Assembly: GCF_005771535.1 (NCBI RefSeq)
Contig: NZ_VANU01000001.1
Coordinates: forward strand, 496,001-560,000
Direction of reading: 5' to 3'
Source of the DNA: Arcobacter arenosus
GTDB taxonomy: Bacteria > Campylobacterota > Campylobacteria > Campylobacterales > Arcobacteraceae
Length of the DNA stretch: 64,000 nt
Below, in pieces: positions 1 to 8,944 of this stretch (position 1 is the stretch's first letter; every line of letters begins with the position of its first letter). The notes beneath the pieces are model-generated. The model had not been told where the DNA came from, made no database searches, and saw nothing but the letters and a program-made list of their open reading frames with translations. A program made the position numbers and the translations under genes.

Positions 1-376
1 CTCTATCGTAAAAAACTCTTTTTTCATATAAAGATTTAAATAGTGTTTTTAATTCACTTGGTTGCTTTAGAGTTATATTTATATTTAACTCTTTTAAAAG
101 TTTATAAGATACTGAGTGAAAAGTTCCAGCCATAATTTTTTTTGCTGTATCTTTTCCAAAAAATTTAGCAACCCTTGAAACCATTTCAGCCGCTGCTTTA
201 TTTGTAAAAGTTAAAAGTAATATCTCTTCTGGTTTTACGCCATTATTAATTAAATTCGCAATTCTTCCTACAATTGTAGAAGTTTTTCCCGTACCAGCAC
301 TAGCAATAATAAGGTTAAACCCTTTTTGACATGTTGCAGCACTTAATTGGTCTTCATTTAGATTAGATAAAGGCAT
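1..376 (-). CDS. UvrD/Rep-type DNA helicase, N-terminal part (runs off window)
   Basis: The minus strand encodes the first 125 residues of a superfamily 1 helicase, starting at the ATG at 376 and leaving the window at base 1. Visible signatures are the N-terminal Q-motif region (LNEDQLSAAT), a Walker A of the UvrD type (SAGTGKTST, about residues 24-32), motif Ia (LLLTFTNKAAAEM) and a GTFHS motif. These are standard for ATP-dependent 3'-5' helicases in repair or replication restart. Family membership is clear. Whether it is UvrD, PcrA, Rep or another paralogue cannot be decided from the fragment. Confidence 0.85.
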   Translation of the reverse strand, partial: MPLSNLNEDQLSAATCQKGFNLIIASAGTGKTSTIVGRIANLINNGVKPEEILLLTFTNKAAAEMVSRVAKFFGKDTAKKIMAGTFHSVSYKLLKELNINITLKQPSELKTLFKSLYEKRVFYDR

Positions 377-440
377 TGATTATAAGTCTTAGGTAGTTTT
401 TCATGGGGCGAATATTAGCAGTAATCTACTTTATTTTGGG

Positions 441-470
441 TAAAAAAAAAGGCTCCCTAAGGAACCTTTT
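441..470 (-). terminator. Intrinsic terminator
   Basis: Read on the minus strand, a 9-bp GC-containing stem (one A-C mismatch) with a TTAG loop is followed by an uninterrupted T run. It would end either the candidate sRNA or read-through from the chemoreceptor gene, whose stop is 171 bp upstream. Confidence 0.8.
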
Positions 471-561
471 CACACACAAGGAAACAAATTTGGAAAACTT
501 AAAAATTCGCTATTTTTAAATTACCTGAGAAAGGATTTCGCACTTCCTTTTCTCTTTCCAT
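441..561 (-). ncRNA. Candidate small RNA with three hairpins and its own promoter
   Basis: Between the chemoreceptor gene and the helicase the minus strand carries a TATAAT box (568-573) and then about 120 nt that fold into three hairpins: arms 527-535/545-554 with one bulged A, perfect 8-bp arms 499-506/512-519 with a five-base loop, and a terminator hairpin at 448-470 followed by a T run. Promoter, 5' hairpin, AU-rich middle and intrinsic terminator are the usual layout of a free-standing bacterial sRNA. A 20-codon ORF (MEREKEVRNPF...) starts at 561, almost exactly at the expected +1, so a leaderless peptide is an alternative. I do not recognise the RNA family. Confidence 0.5.
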
Positions 562-640
562 AAAAAAATTATAATATTTTTGTATTAATCATAAAGTAAT
601 GAAAAGTTAATAGATTGTTAATAACCTAGAATAAGAAAGC

Positions 641-3322
641 TTAAAAGCTTTCCCATTCATCATCATTACTATTTTGAGCCTTTATATCTCTAGGTTTAGA
701 ATACTCTTTTTTAACAATAGGAGTAGATTTTTTAAGTTCCTTTTTCTCCTTAGTTGAAACTTCATGTTCCTTTTCAAGTTTCATCTCTTCACATTTATGA
801 GCTTTTATTTTATCAATATAATCAAATACCTTTGTTGTACTTTCTTCAATATGTTTAGCTATAGATGGAAGTCTCTCATCCCTTTTATTTACACTATCAA
901 CATTTATATATTCTTGAACATTTGAATGAACTTCTTCATGGGCTTTTAGGAACTCTTGCCAATCAGAATTTCTTGTAAATGACTCATTTTTATGGGCTTC
1001 AATCCATTTACCTAAATCACATTCATGGTGATTTTTTACTGTCCAATTTTTTCCATTTCCAAGTTGCACAAAGTTTGTTTCTTTAAAATTTACATGGTCA
1101 AGTTTTAATTTCGTAGTATCAAAAACTAAATTTACATCACAAACACCGCTTGATTTTGATTTATCAAATGAAGTTCTATTAATAATTGCTACAAGTTGTG
1201 CAGATAACTCACTTAAAGCCATTGCTTTACTTGAAACAGTTTCAGATGCATTTGCGTTTTCTTGAGTAGCTTTATCTAATTGATTTACTGCATCATTAAT
1301 TTGAATCATTCCTTGTTTTTGTTCTTCAGAAGCTGTTGATACCTCACTAACTAAACTAGTAACTTCTTGAACTCTTGTATTTAAAAGCTTGAAACTTTCA
1401 ACCATTACATCAGCTGTTTCTTTACCCTCTTTGGTTTTTTCCTGAGCATACGTAACAATATTTTTAATCTCTTTAGCTGCCTCAGCACTTCTTGCAGCTA
1501 GATTTCTAACCTCTTGCGCTACAACAGCAAATCCTTTTCCAGCTTCCCCTGCGGTTGCTGCTTCTACAGCAGCGTTAAGTGAAAGGATATTTGTTTGGAA
1601 AGCGATTTGGTCAATTATTGTAATTGCATCAACAATATCGTTTGTAGCTTTATTAATCTCTTCCATTGAAGTACCTGTTTTATGAGCCAATTCATTATCT
1701 TTTATACTAGTATTAGATAATTCACTTGAAATCTCCAACATCTTTTTCGTCTTTTCATCTGTTTGAGTAATTGTTGATGTAATCTCTTCAACAGCAGCTG
1801 CTGTTTCTTCTAAAGATGCAGCTTGTTGAGTAGAAGATGCTGATAATTGTTCAGAAGTTGCCGCTAACTCTTCTGCATTGTTTGAAACTCTTTTACTTGT
1901 GTTATCAATCATACATAAAATTTCAGAAACTGAACTTCCTAAAGAATTAGTTCCTTTTATTAAAGAGCCTATATTTCCTGAACTTTTAGCATCAATTGTA
2001 TAGTCATATCTAGCATTACCAAATTCAATAAGTGCTTTTGTAACCATACTTAGATTATCTTTTGTGATATCTAACATTTCATTAACTTTATTTTTAAACT
2101 CTTCAACTTGTGGAGAGTTTGCTTTTTCTTTAATATTATATGAATAAAAACCATTTTTTGTTTTTTCTATAATATCTATAGCTTCATTGATAACAACTCC
2201 ATCTTGTTTAATACCATCTTCAATAAATTGTAAATAATTATTAAAACTATCCACAACATCACCAAGTTCATCATCTGATTTTTTTGTAATTTTCATTGAA
2301 GAACTATTTGAATTTTTTGTTAACTTATCTATTCCATTTTTTAAATCAGTTAAAGGAGTAATTACTATTTTTCTAATTGATAGGGTTATAAAAATTAAAA
2401 TAAATACTAAAAGTACAACTATTAAAATCAATGCAGTGTTAATTATAATTTCTGCGTCTTCAACTGCTGAGTTTACATGCTTCATTGTATCTGCTAAAAT
2501 TACAATACCTAACTCTTCTCCTCTAAAATCTTTAATAACTTCATATGTATAAAGATATTTATCTGTAAGATAGATTTTATTTTTTAATAGTTCATCTAAA
2601 TTTATATTTTTTGCATCGTTAAAAAAATCTTCATTTAAAAATTTTTGTGAGATTATATAATTAGTTTTGTATATTAATTCCTCATTAAAAAGTTTTACCG
2701 AAGATTTTCTTTTATCCATTAAAAGTAAAAAACCTTTTTCTTGTTTATTAAATATTTTTGCAACAGAGTTTAAACCTTGAATAAACTCCAAAGAACCTAA
2801 ATGCGTTCCCTCATCCATAATTGGCATAACTGACCTAATAGATAATCCAGCTTTCCCAAGTTCAAAGGTATTTACAGCTTTTTTTGTTTCATTAACTTTT
2901 ACAACACTATGTCTAAAACTACTAAGGTCATCTCCAAACTTATCTGGTTTCCAAGCCCTAAGGAAAGATTTATTATCTTTGGTGTGTATATGAACTTTGA
3001 TGTTTTTAAATTCAGTTGAGTCTTTCATTGATTCACTAAGTTTAGATAAGGCTTTAATAGCAATCTCTCTATCATTTTCTTTTAATGACTTTTTTAACAT
3101 ACCATCATTTGCAATAGATACAGCATTTGAAATACCTACACCAAATTTTGCATATATATTATCTTCAGACATATGTTTAAGACTTACTGCATCCCGTTCA
3201 TAAACTTCATCTTTTAGGTGTGATTTTTGATATTGTAAAACTACAACTCCTATAATCAATGCAACTACAGATACAATAGTAACTACAAATCCTATTTTTT
3301 TCCCTATAGTAAGATTATTCAT
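641..3322 (-). CDS. Methyl-accepting chemotaxis protein with dCache sensor, CZB domain and CheR-tether-like tail
   Basis: This inner-membrane chemoreceptor passes ligand signals to CheA/CheW. I chose the ATG at 3322 because GGGAGA lies six bases upstream; a TTG at 3337 would put that SD inside the gene. Domains in order, about 893 aa: TM1 (about 10-30), periplasmic double-Cache-like sensor (about 35-285, with [14 protein letters not shown] and [11 protein letters not shown], which resemble dCache_3), TM2 (about 293-316), HAMP, and a cytoplasmic signalling domain with the conserved tip around [21 protein letters not shown] chemoreceptor zinc-binding (CZB) domain with [10 protein letters not shown] follows. 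The last residues, EWESF, follow a roughly 45-residue charged linker and match the xWxxF pentapeptide that tethers CheR/CheB in enterobacterial receptors. The ligand is unknown; CZB domains are known to bind zinc or react with hypochlorite. Confidence 0.93.
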   Translation of the reverse strand: MNNLTIGKKIGFVVTIVSVVALIIGVVVLQYQKSHLKDEVYERDAVSLKHMSEDNIYAKFGVGISNAVSIANDGMLKKSLKENDREIAIKALSKLSESMKDSTEFKNIKVHIHTKDNKSFLRAWKPDKFGDDLSSFRHSVVKVNETKKAVNTFELGKAGLSIRSVMPIMDEGTHLGSLEFIQGLNSVAKIFNKQEKGFLLLMDKRKSSVKLFNEELIYKTNYIISQKFLNEDFFNDAKNINLDELLKNKIYLTDKYLYTYEVIKDFRGEELGIVILADTMKHVNSAVEDAEIIINTALILIVVLLVFILIFITLSIRKIVITPLTDLKNGIDKLTKNSNSSSMKITKKSDDELGDVVDSFNNYLQFIEDGIKQDGVVINEAIDIIEKTKNGFYSYNIKEKANSPQVEEFKNKVNEMLDITKDNLSMVTKALIEFGNARYDYTIDAKSSGNIGSLIKGTNSLGSSVSEILCMIDNTSKRVSNNAEELAATSEQLSASSTQQAASLEETAAAVEEITSTITQTDEKTKKMLEISSELSNTSIKDNELAHKTGTSMEEINKATNDIVDAITIIDQIAFQTNILSLNAAVEAATAGEAGKGFAVVAQEVRNLAARSAEAAKEIKNIVTYAQEKTKEGKETADVMVESFKLLNTRVQEVTSLVSEVSTASEEQKQGMIQINDAVNQLDKATQENANASETVSSKAMALSELSAQLVAIINRTSFDKSKSSGVCDVNLVFDTTKLKLDHVNFKETNFVQLGNGKNWTVKNHHECDLGKWIEAHKNESFTRNSDWQEFLKAHEEVHSNVQEYINVDSVNKRDERLPSIAKHIEESTTKVFDYIDKIKAHKCEEMKLEKEHEVSTKEKKELKKSTPIVKKEYSKPRDIKAQNSNDDEWESF

Positions 3323-3512
3323 ATTGTTTTCTCCCAAGAAACTAACGATTTTTTAATTATTTTATAAAGATTATACATTTTTAAAATTAAAATATTATTA
3401 TAATTCTAAAGATTAAATCTATACACTTTTTATATATTTTGCATCTTTAGTTTAAAAAAATTTTATGAGTTGTGTAAATCAAAACTTGATTTTTATAAAC
3501 GATTAAGAATCA

Positions 3513-4067
3513 TCATATTTTATTTTTATTAATAATTTGTTGTAAAAGCTTACAATATCCGATTACTAATATCAATAATACATATATAATTTGTAAGATT
3601 GTAAGTGACTTTTGAGCCATTATAAAATGTATTGTAATCAATCCTAAAGCAAAATAAATTAGCTTATGATAATTCTTATATTTTTTAAAAAGCCTTTTGG
3701 TTGAAGTTATTGCCATAAATATTAGAATAAAAAAGGCTATCATTCCTAAATAGATAAAAGGTTTATCTAAAGTCTCTTTTATTACAAAAGCAAAATCAAG
3801 TTCTGCATCTAAAATATAAAAATTTAGAAAATGTAAAAGTGCATATAAAAAACCAAACAAACCAATCATTCTTCTGTACTTGATTAGATTAATCCATTTT
3901 GTTATCAAACTAAGGGTAATTGTAATAAAAAGTATAACTGTTGCTGTTGCACCTGTTATTGTATAAATATATTTTATGGGATCAGTTACATCTTGAAAAA
4001 TAAATAATTCAAGTGATAAATATACCAAAGGGAGAAATAATACAATAGCTAATAATACTTTTTTCAT
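3513..4067 (-). CDS. msrQ: MsrQ, haem b membrane subunit of periplasmic methionine sulfoxide reductase
   Basis: A 184-residue multi-pass membrane protein of the ferric-reductase-like (YedZ) family, with about six hydrophobic segments and histidines in membrane helices (ALLHFLNFY, KNYHKLIYFALGLITIHF) suited to haem ligation. MsrQ passes electrons from the quinone pool to MsrP, which repairs oxidised methionines in periplasmic proteins. It lies nine bases downstream of msrP in the same orientation, the normal operon arrangement, and that context makes the assignment firm despite low sequence conservation. Confidence 0.88.
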   Translation of the reverse strand: MKKVLLAIVLFLPLVYLSLELFIFQDVTDPIKYIYTITGATATVILFITITLSLITKWINLIKYRRMIGLFGFLYALLHFLNFYILDAELDFAFVIKETLDKPFIYLGMIAFFILIFMAITSTKRLFKKYKNYHKLIYFALGLITIHFIMAQKSLTILQIIYVLLILVIGYCKLLQQIINKNKI

Positions 4068-4076
4068 AATCTTACC

Positions 4077-5036
4077 CTAAATGAATTTTGTTAAATCCAT
4101 CCCCTTATACAAATGGGCAACCTCATTTGAATATCCATTAAACATTAAAGTTTTTTGTTTAAAAAATTTTCCAAGCACCCTTTCTCTTTTTTGAGACCAT
4201 CTTGGATGGTCAACATTTGGATTTACATTTGCATAAAATCCATATTCTCTTGGATTCTCTTTTTGCCATGAGTTTAAAGGTTCTTCTTCAGTAAAAGAGA
4301 TATTAGCAATAGATTTAATTGATTTAAAACCATATTTCCAAGGAACAATTAATCTAATTGGAGCACCATTTTGTTTTGGCATTGATGAACCATAAAGACC
4401 TACTGCTAAAATAGTCAAATCATTTATTGCTTCATCCATTCTAAGACCTTCTATATAAGGATATGATATAGTTGAAAAAACACCTCTTCCTTGATCAGGG
4501 AACATATCTTCATCTAACATGGTTTCAAACTGTATGTATTTTGCCTTTGAGAGAGGTTTGACATATTTTATAAAATCCTTTAACCTAATACCAATCCAGG
4601 GAACAACCATAGACCATCCCTCTACACATCTAAATCTATAAATTCGTTCTTCTAAAGTAAATTTTTTTATTAAATCATCAAAATCCAATTCTAGAGGTTT
4701 TTCAACTAAGCCATCAACAAATATTTTCCAACCATCAGTATTTAAAGTGTGTGCCATTTTTGCAACTCTTTCTTTTGATGTAGTAAATTCATAAAAGTTA
4801 TTATAGTTTGTTATTTGCTCATAGGTATTTAAATCTAAATTATCTAAATTTTTATCTTTTATATAATCTAAATTTGGAACTGGAATATTCTCTTTTGCTA
4901 AAGCTTCTACAATTGAAGAACCAGCAATTAAAGATGCCGCTCCAAGTTTTAGAAATATTCTTCTATTATCAAAGAGCTCTTTTGAAGTAATCTCATTTTC
5001 ATCGATATACCAAGATGGTTTTTTTATAATATTCAT
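4077..5036 (-). CDS. msrP: MsrP, molybdopterin protein-methionine-S-oxide reductase
   Basis: The 319-residue catalytic subunit of the MsrPQ system, which reduces methionine sulfoxide in periplasmic proteins using a molybdopterin cofactor. The N-terminus has a twin-arginine signal ([17 protein letters not shown], about residues 24-40), so it is exported folded by Tat. The Mo-ligating cysteine is in [15 protein letters not shown], and the SUOX-type fold is supported by [17 protein letters not shown] and [13 protein letters not shown]. An AAGGAG-like SD precedes the ATG. Length matches the family, and msrQ follows directly. Confidence 0.93.
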   Translation of the reverse strand: MNIIKKPSWYIDENEITSKELFDNRRIFLKLGAASLIAGSSIVEALAKENIPVPNLDYIKDKNLDNLDLNTYEQITNYNNFYEFTTSKERVAKMAHTLNTDGWKIFVDGLVEKPLELDFDDLIKKFTLEERIYRFRCVEGWSMVVPWIGIRLKDFIKYVKPLSKAKYIQFETMLDEDMFPDQGRGVFSTISYPYIEGLRMDEAINDLTILAVGLYGSSMPKQNGAPIRLIVPWKYGFKSIKSIANISFTEEEPLNSWQKENPREYGFYANVNPNVDHPRWSQKRERVLGKFFKQKTLMFNGYSNEVAHLYKGMDLTKFI

Positions 5037-5096
5037 AATAAACTCCTTATAAAAGAAGTATAAAACTTTAATGTTAAGCTAGTGTGTAGAAGTTAT

Positions 5097-5132
5097 AAAA
5101 AAAGGGAAGAGATATAACTCTTCCCCTTTTTT
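5097..5132 (-). terminator. Terminator after tpx
   Basis: A hairpin with arms of about 11 bp (AAAGGGAAGAG / CTCTTCCCCTTT, one bulged C) and a six-base ATATAA loop, flanked by A and T runs, so it can work in both directions. It separates tpx from msrP. Confidence 0.85.
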
Positions 5133-5155
5133 AAAATTATAAAATTTTTATATTA

Positions 5156-5644
5156 TTAGTTAATTGCAGCTAAAGCAGCCTCATAATTTGGCTCTTCTGT
5201 AATCTCTGGACAAATCTCTTTATAAGTTACAATACCATCTGCATCTGTAACAAAAATTGCTCTACAAGTAACACCTGCTAATGGTCCATCAGCAATTAAA
5301 ACACCGTATGCATTTGCTAAATCTTTATTTCTAAAATCTGAACCAACTTTTAGGTTTTCAATCCCCTCAGTTGTACAAAATCTTCCCATTGCAAAAGGTA
5401 AGTCCATAGAAACTACCACAACTTCAGAATCTGAACTTGCAGCTTCTTCATTAAATCTTCTTGTTTCTGCTGCACATACTGGAGTATCAAGTGATGGTAC
5501 TACTACAATAACTTGAGCTTTTCCACCAACAGTTATTTCTGATAAATCTTGTGCCACAACAGTTACAACTGGAGCTTTATCACCTACATTTACTTCATTT
5601 CCTGCTAAATTAACAATATTACCTTTTAATTTAGTTGTTGCCAT
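5156..5644 (-). CDS. tpx: Thiol peroxidase Tpx
   Basis: A 162-residue atypical 2-Cys peroxiredoxin that reduces hydroperoxides using thioredoxin. The peroxidatic cysteine is in PSLDTPVCAAETRRF and the resolving cysteine in FAMGRFCTTEGI, both in the standard Tpx spacing, and the length is typical. It is monocistronic with a strong terminator behind it and a GGGAGAA SD. It stands beside msrPQ, another oxidative-damage defence unit, though a separate terminator indicates separate transcription. Confidence 0.95.
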   Translation of the reverse strand: MATTKLKGNIVNLAGNEVNVGDKAPVVTVVAQDLSEITVGGKAQVIVVVPSLDTPVCAAETRRFNEEAASSDSEVVVVSMDLPFAMGRFCTTEGIENLKVGSDFRNKDLANAYGVLIADGPLAGVTCRAIFVTDADGIVTYKEICPEITEEPNYEAALAAIN

Positions 5645-5744
5645 TTGCTTCTCCCTATTATTATAAATTTGAGTTTTAAATAAAACTTGAAAAATAGTAT
5701 AACAAAATAAAATTAAGTTATTATAGAAAAAAATTAAAAATAAA

Positions 5745-6581
5745 CTACTTTTTAATCTTAATACTATTTTCTAAAAGTTCAATCTTCTTATCTTCAATAA
5801 GTTTTGTTAAACTTGCTTTAAAAGCTTTTTTACTTAATCCAAAAACCTCTTTTATATCTTGGGCATCACTTTTATATGTAAATGAAATCTCTCCACTATT
5901 TTGCTCTAAGATTGATAAAACTTTGTTTGGATTATCATCACTATTTTGTACACCAATTTTTTGTAAACAAATATCAAGCTTACCATCTTCCCTTAAAGTT
6001 TTAACAAAGGCTCTTTTTTTATCTCCGATTTTTATATTTTCAAAAATCTCATTATGAAAAATAAGTCCTTCATATTTGTTATTCACAATAACTTTAAAAC
6101 CTAAAGGTGTTTTTATAAAAACTAAAATTTCAACCTCATCATTTTGATTAAAACCATCGGTGGCTTTTTCAAGTTTAAATTTTTCTGTTCCAATTAATCT
6201 ATGTGTTTTTTCATCTTCAACTATTTGTATTACTTTTTCGTTTCCAATTTGGTATGTTGATCTTTGTTTATTCTTTGGCACCAATAAATCTTTTGGTAAG
6301 CCCATATCTAAAAATGCACCAAACTTTGTTATATCCACAACCTCTAAAGAAACAAAATCATTTTTCATCGCATATGGTTTTTGAGTAGTTGCTACTAATC
6401 TATCTTCACTATCTGTATAAATAAAAACTTCAATCTCATTACCTATTTGCATAGTAGAATTTACATAACAATTTGGTAATAAAACCTCTTCTTCATCCCC
6501 TGCAATTAAATAAAGACCTGGTTCTGATACACGGTTTACTTTTAAAGAGTTTAATTCTCCTAAGATTATATTTTTATTCAT
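5745..6581 (-). CDS. CvfB/YitL-family S1 RNA-binding protein
   Basis: The 278-residue protein resembles the CvfB (conserved virulence factor B) family: S1-like OB-fold repeats followed by a winged helix. Visible supports are an OB strand pattern with FVSLEVVDITKFGAFLDMGLPKDLLVPK, a second motif GFKVIVNNKYEGLIFHNEIF, and a C-terminal helix-turn-helix-like FGLSKKAFKASLTKLIEDKKIEL. Family members bind RNA; their exact role in this phylum is unknown. Its start overlaps the stop of the upstream permease gene by four bases, so it is probably co-transcribed with the metal ABC genes. Confidence 0.82.
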   Translation of the reverse strand: MNKNIILGELNSLKVNRVSEPGLYLIAGDEEEVLLPNCYVNSTMQIGNEIEVFIYTDSEDRLVATTQKPYAMKNDFVSLEVVDITKFGAFLDMGLPKDLLVPKNKQRSTYQIGNEKVIQIVEDEKTHRLIGTEKFKLEKATDGFNQNDEVEILVFIKTPLGFKVIVNNKYEGLIFHNEIFENIKIGDKKRAFVKTLREDGKLDICLQKIGVQNSDDNPNKVLSILEQNSGEISFTYKSDAQDIKEVFGLSKKAFKASLTKLIEDKKIELLENSIKIKK

Positions 6582-7375
6582 TTTTTTCCTAAAATTTTTA
6601 CTATGAATAGAGTTACTACTCCAACCATAATGATTGATGCCCCTGAACTAATATCATAAAAATATGATATCATAAGTCCAAGAAGGGTAAAACTAGTAGC
6701 TAATAAAGCACTTAAAGCCATCATCGTTGAAAGCTTTTTTGCAAACATTTCAGCTAAATATGTGGGTATGGTAAGAAGAGCAATTACTAAAATAAGTCCA
6801 ACAACTTTGATTGCAGCAACTACACTAAGAGCAGCTAAAATCAAAATAAGTGTATAAAAGAATCTTACATTTATACCACGTAACTTTGCAAATTCACTAT
6901 CATATGAAACTGCTAAAATTTGTTTATAAAAGAATAAAACTAAAAAAACTATAAACATATCTAATATACTTAGGTAAATTATATCTTCATTTGAAACAGC
7001 AATAATAGACCCAAATAAATAACTCATCAAATCTACATTATATCCAGGTGTCAAGTCAACAAAAATAATTCCAAGCCCCATACCAAAAGCCCACATTATA
7101 CCTATTATTGAGTCGATTCTACTTCGGTTTTTTAAGGTAATAGCTGCAATTATAAAAGCTGTTGTAACTGCAAAAATAGTTGCTCCAAAAAGTACAGGAA
7201 GTCCTAAAAAAATTGCAAGACCAATTCCACCATAAGAACTATGGGCAATTCCCCCTGCTAAAAATGTAATTTTATTTACTACAACTAATGAACCAATAAT
7301 ACCAGCAGCAATTGAAACTAAAACTCCAGCAATTATCGCATTTTGTATAAAATCATATTGTAAAGCTTCTATCAT
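6578..7375 (-). CDS. Metal ABC transporter permease (ZnuB/MntB type)
   Basis: A 265-residue polytopic membrane protein of the ABC-3 permease family, which moves zinc, manganese or iron(II). The family pattern GGIAHSSYGGIGLA near residue 40 and about eight hydrophobic segments are visible. It starts directly after the stop of the ATPase gene (TAAATG), so the two are translationally coupled. No substrate-binding protein gene is adjacent, so the metal cannot be fixed; zinc is favoured by the histidine/cysteine-rich tail of the partner ATPase. Confidence 0.9.
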   Translation of the reverse strand: MIEALQYDFIQNAIIAGVLVSIAAGIIGSLVVVNKITFLAGGIAHSSYGGIGLAIFLGLPVLFGATIFAVTTAFIIAAITLKNRSRIDSIIGIMWAFGMGLGIIFVDLTPGYNVDLMSYLFGSIIAVSNEDIIYLSILDMFIVFLVLFFYKQILAVSYDSEFAKLRGINVRFFYTLILILAALSVVAAIKVVGLILVIALLTIPTYLAEMFAKKLSTMMALSALLATSFTLLGLMISYFYDISSGASIIMVGVVTLFIVKILGKK

Positions 7376-8128
7376 TTATGCATCTCCATGGGTATGATTA
7401 CAACAAACTTGTTTTTTCCCTAATGCTGATAAAAGTTCAACTTCACATAGATGTTCATTTTGAGTATCAAAAGTTTGTTCAATATTTTTTAAGTGGTGAT
7501 ACACAAGATTTTTATTTACATGGGCAACATTTTTTGCATAATTCATAAGTACAGAGATATCATGGCTAATAACAACTATTGAAATAGATTTGTTTAACTC
7601 TTTTAAAAGTTCATAGATTTCAGTTTGACCTTTTACATCAATACTTGCCGTTGGCTCATCAAGTAACATAATCTTTGGGTTTGAACAAAGTGCACGTGCA
7701 ATAAACACCCTTTGTCTTTGACCTCCACTTAAATCACCAATTTTACTATTAGCAAAATCTTCCATTCCAACTTGTTTTAAAGAGTTCATTGCACAAGAAA
7801 CATCCTCTTTGCAATATCCAAAAAAAGACTTTTTCTTACCAACATGTCCCATTAAAACAACTTCTAAAGCTGTAATTGGGAAATCTGTATTTAAATTAGT
7901 ATTTTGAGGAACATAACCAATAGAACTAATACTTAAATCTCTTTTTATTTGCCCTTTTTTTGGTTTTAATAAATCAAGAATCAATTTAAGAAGTGTAGAT
8001 TTTCCTCCACCATTAGGTCCAATAATAGCCAAAAAATCATTATGTAAAATATCTAAATTTATATCTTCTAAGACATAATTTTTATCATAGGTGAAAAAAA
8101 GATTTTTTATCTCAATAATTTTATTCAT
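7376..8128 (-). CDS. Metal ABC transporter ATP-binding protein (ZnuC type)
   Basis: A 250-residue ABC ATPase with Walker A GPNGGGKST, signature LSGGQRQRV, Walker B IMLLDEP and the switch histidine in VVISHD. The extra-sequence pattern (GYVPQNTNLNTDFPITALEVVLMGH) is typical of metal-type ABC systems. The last residues (VCCNHTHGDA) contain two cysteines and two histidines and could bind a metal, as seen in some ZnuC proteins. Upstream lies a 48-bp gap to the elyC-like gene; downstream is its permease. Confidence 0.9.
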   Translation of the reverse strand: MNKIIEIKNLFFTYDKNYVLEDINLDILHNDFLAIIGPNGGGKSTLLKLILDLLKPKKGQIKRDLSISSIGYVPQNTNLNTDFPITALEVVLMGHVGKKKSFFGYCKEDVSCAMNSLKQVGMEDFANSKIGDLSGGQRQRVFIARALCSNPKIMLLDEPTASIDVKGQTEIYELLKELNKSISIVVISHDISVLMNYAKNVAHVNKNLVYHHLKNIEQTFDTQNEHLCEVELLSALGKKQVCCNHTHGDA

Positions 8129-8176
8129 ATAACTCTTTAAGTATTGTAATTTCGGGAATTATACTATAATGATTAC

Positions 8177-8941
8177 TCAATTTACATAAAATCTATATTT
8201 TTCAAGTATACTTGCCCAAAGAATACCTATATATTCGTGCATTGCAACTTGTGTTTTTCTAAGTTCAGTTGCGTTAGGTTCCCTTGTGTAAACACTTGGA
8301 TTTTCTTGTAAAAAATCAGTAGGTGCAGCAATAGCATTTAAACCATTTTGTTTAAAAAGTTTCATAGCCCTTGGCATATGATATGCAGATGTAACTAAAA
8401 TAAAAGTTTTATCACCTACTATTTTTTTCACATATTGTGCTTCCTCAAAAGTATCCTTTACCTCCTCTTGAGTTAAAATGTTTTTTTCATCTATTCCCAT
8501 TGAAACAGCAACCTCTTTTGAGATAATTGCATGGGGAGTTTCATCATCTCCTCCATATCCTGAAACTATAAGTTTTCCATTATCAAGTTTTTTTAAGATT
8601 CTAATCCCTTCAGTTAATCGCATCAAAGCAGATGAGGAAAGTTGAGAATGGGGTGAAATCTCTTTATTTGTGTTATGTCCACTTCCTAAAACTAAAACAT
8701 ATTCAATACTTGAATCAACATCTAAATAAGCCTTGTACTCATTTTCTAAAGGTTTAATAAGTGCATTAGAAAAGGGTGAATATGAGATTAAAAAAAGCCA
8801 AAGAAAAGAGACGCTTAAAAATAGTTTCGCTTTTTTATAACTTTTTGAAAAAAGAAAATAAAGCCCCACTAAAAATAAAATCATTGAAAGAGACAGAGGC
8901 ATCAAAAAAAATGATATAAATTTTTTTAAACTAAATAACAA
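8177..8941 (-). CDS. ElyC/SanA/YdcF-family (DUF218) membrane protein
   Basis: A 254-residue protein with two N-terminal transmembrane segments (about 7-28 and 37-55) followed by an extracytoplasmic DUF218 domain. Motifs: VLVLGSGHN, SSALMRLTEGIRIL, LIVSGYGGDDETPHA, and FILVTSAYHMPRAMKLF. ElyC of E. coli affects envelope biogenesis and undecaprenyl-phosphate lipid-carrier metabolism. The gene starts three bases after the stop of the AmmeMemoRadiSam B gene and so may be the last member of that operon. Biochemical activity is unproven in the family. Confidence 0.85.
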   Translation of the reverse strand: MLFSLKKFISFFLMPLSLSMILFLVGLYFLFSKSYKKAKLFLSVSFLWLFLISYSPFSNALIKPLENEYKAYLDVDSSIEYVLVLGSGHNTNKEISPHSQLSSSALMRLTEGIRILKKLDNGKLIVSGYGGDDETPHAIISKEVAVSMGIDEKNILTQEEVKDTFEEAQYVKKIVGDKTFILVTSAYHMPRAMKLFKQNGLNAIAAPTDFLQENPSVYTREPNATELRKTQVAMHEYIGILWASILEKYRFYVN

Positions 8942-8944
8942 AAC

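Noticed and set aside
558-561. 20-codon leaderless ORF in the sRNA candidate as a called gene
   Set aside because: No SD and very short; it may be chance. Recorded as an alternative in the ncRNA entry instead.
3476-3492. AAATCAA-N3-TTGATTT palindrome downstream of msrQ, considered as an FNR/CRP-type site
   Set aside because: The half-sites are oriented opposite to FNR (TTGAT-N4-ATCAA) and it lies just after the msrQ stop, so a weak terminator hairpin is simpler.
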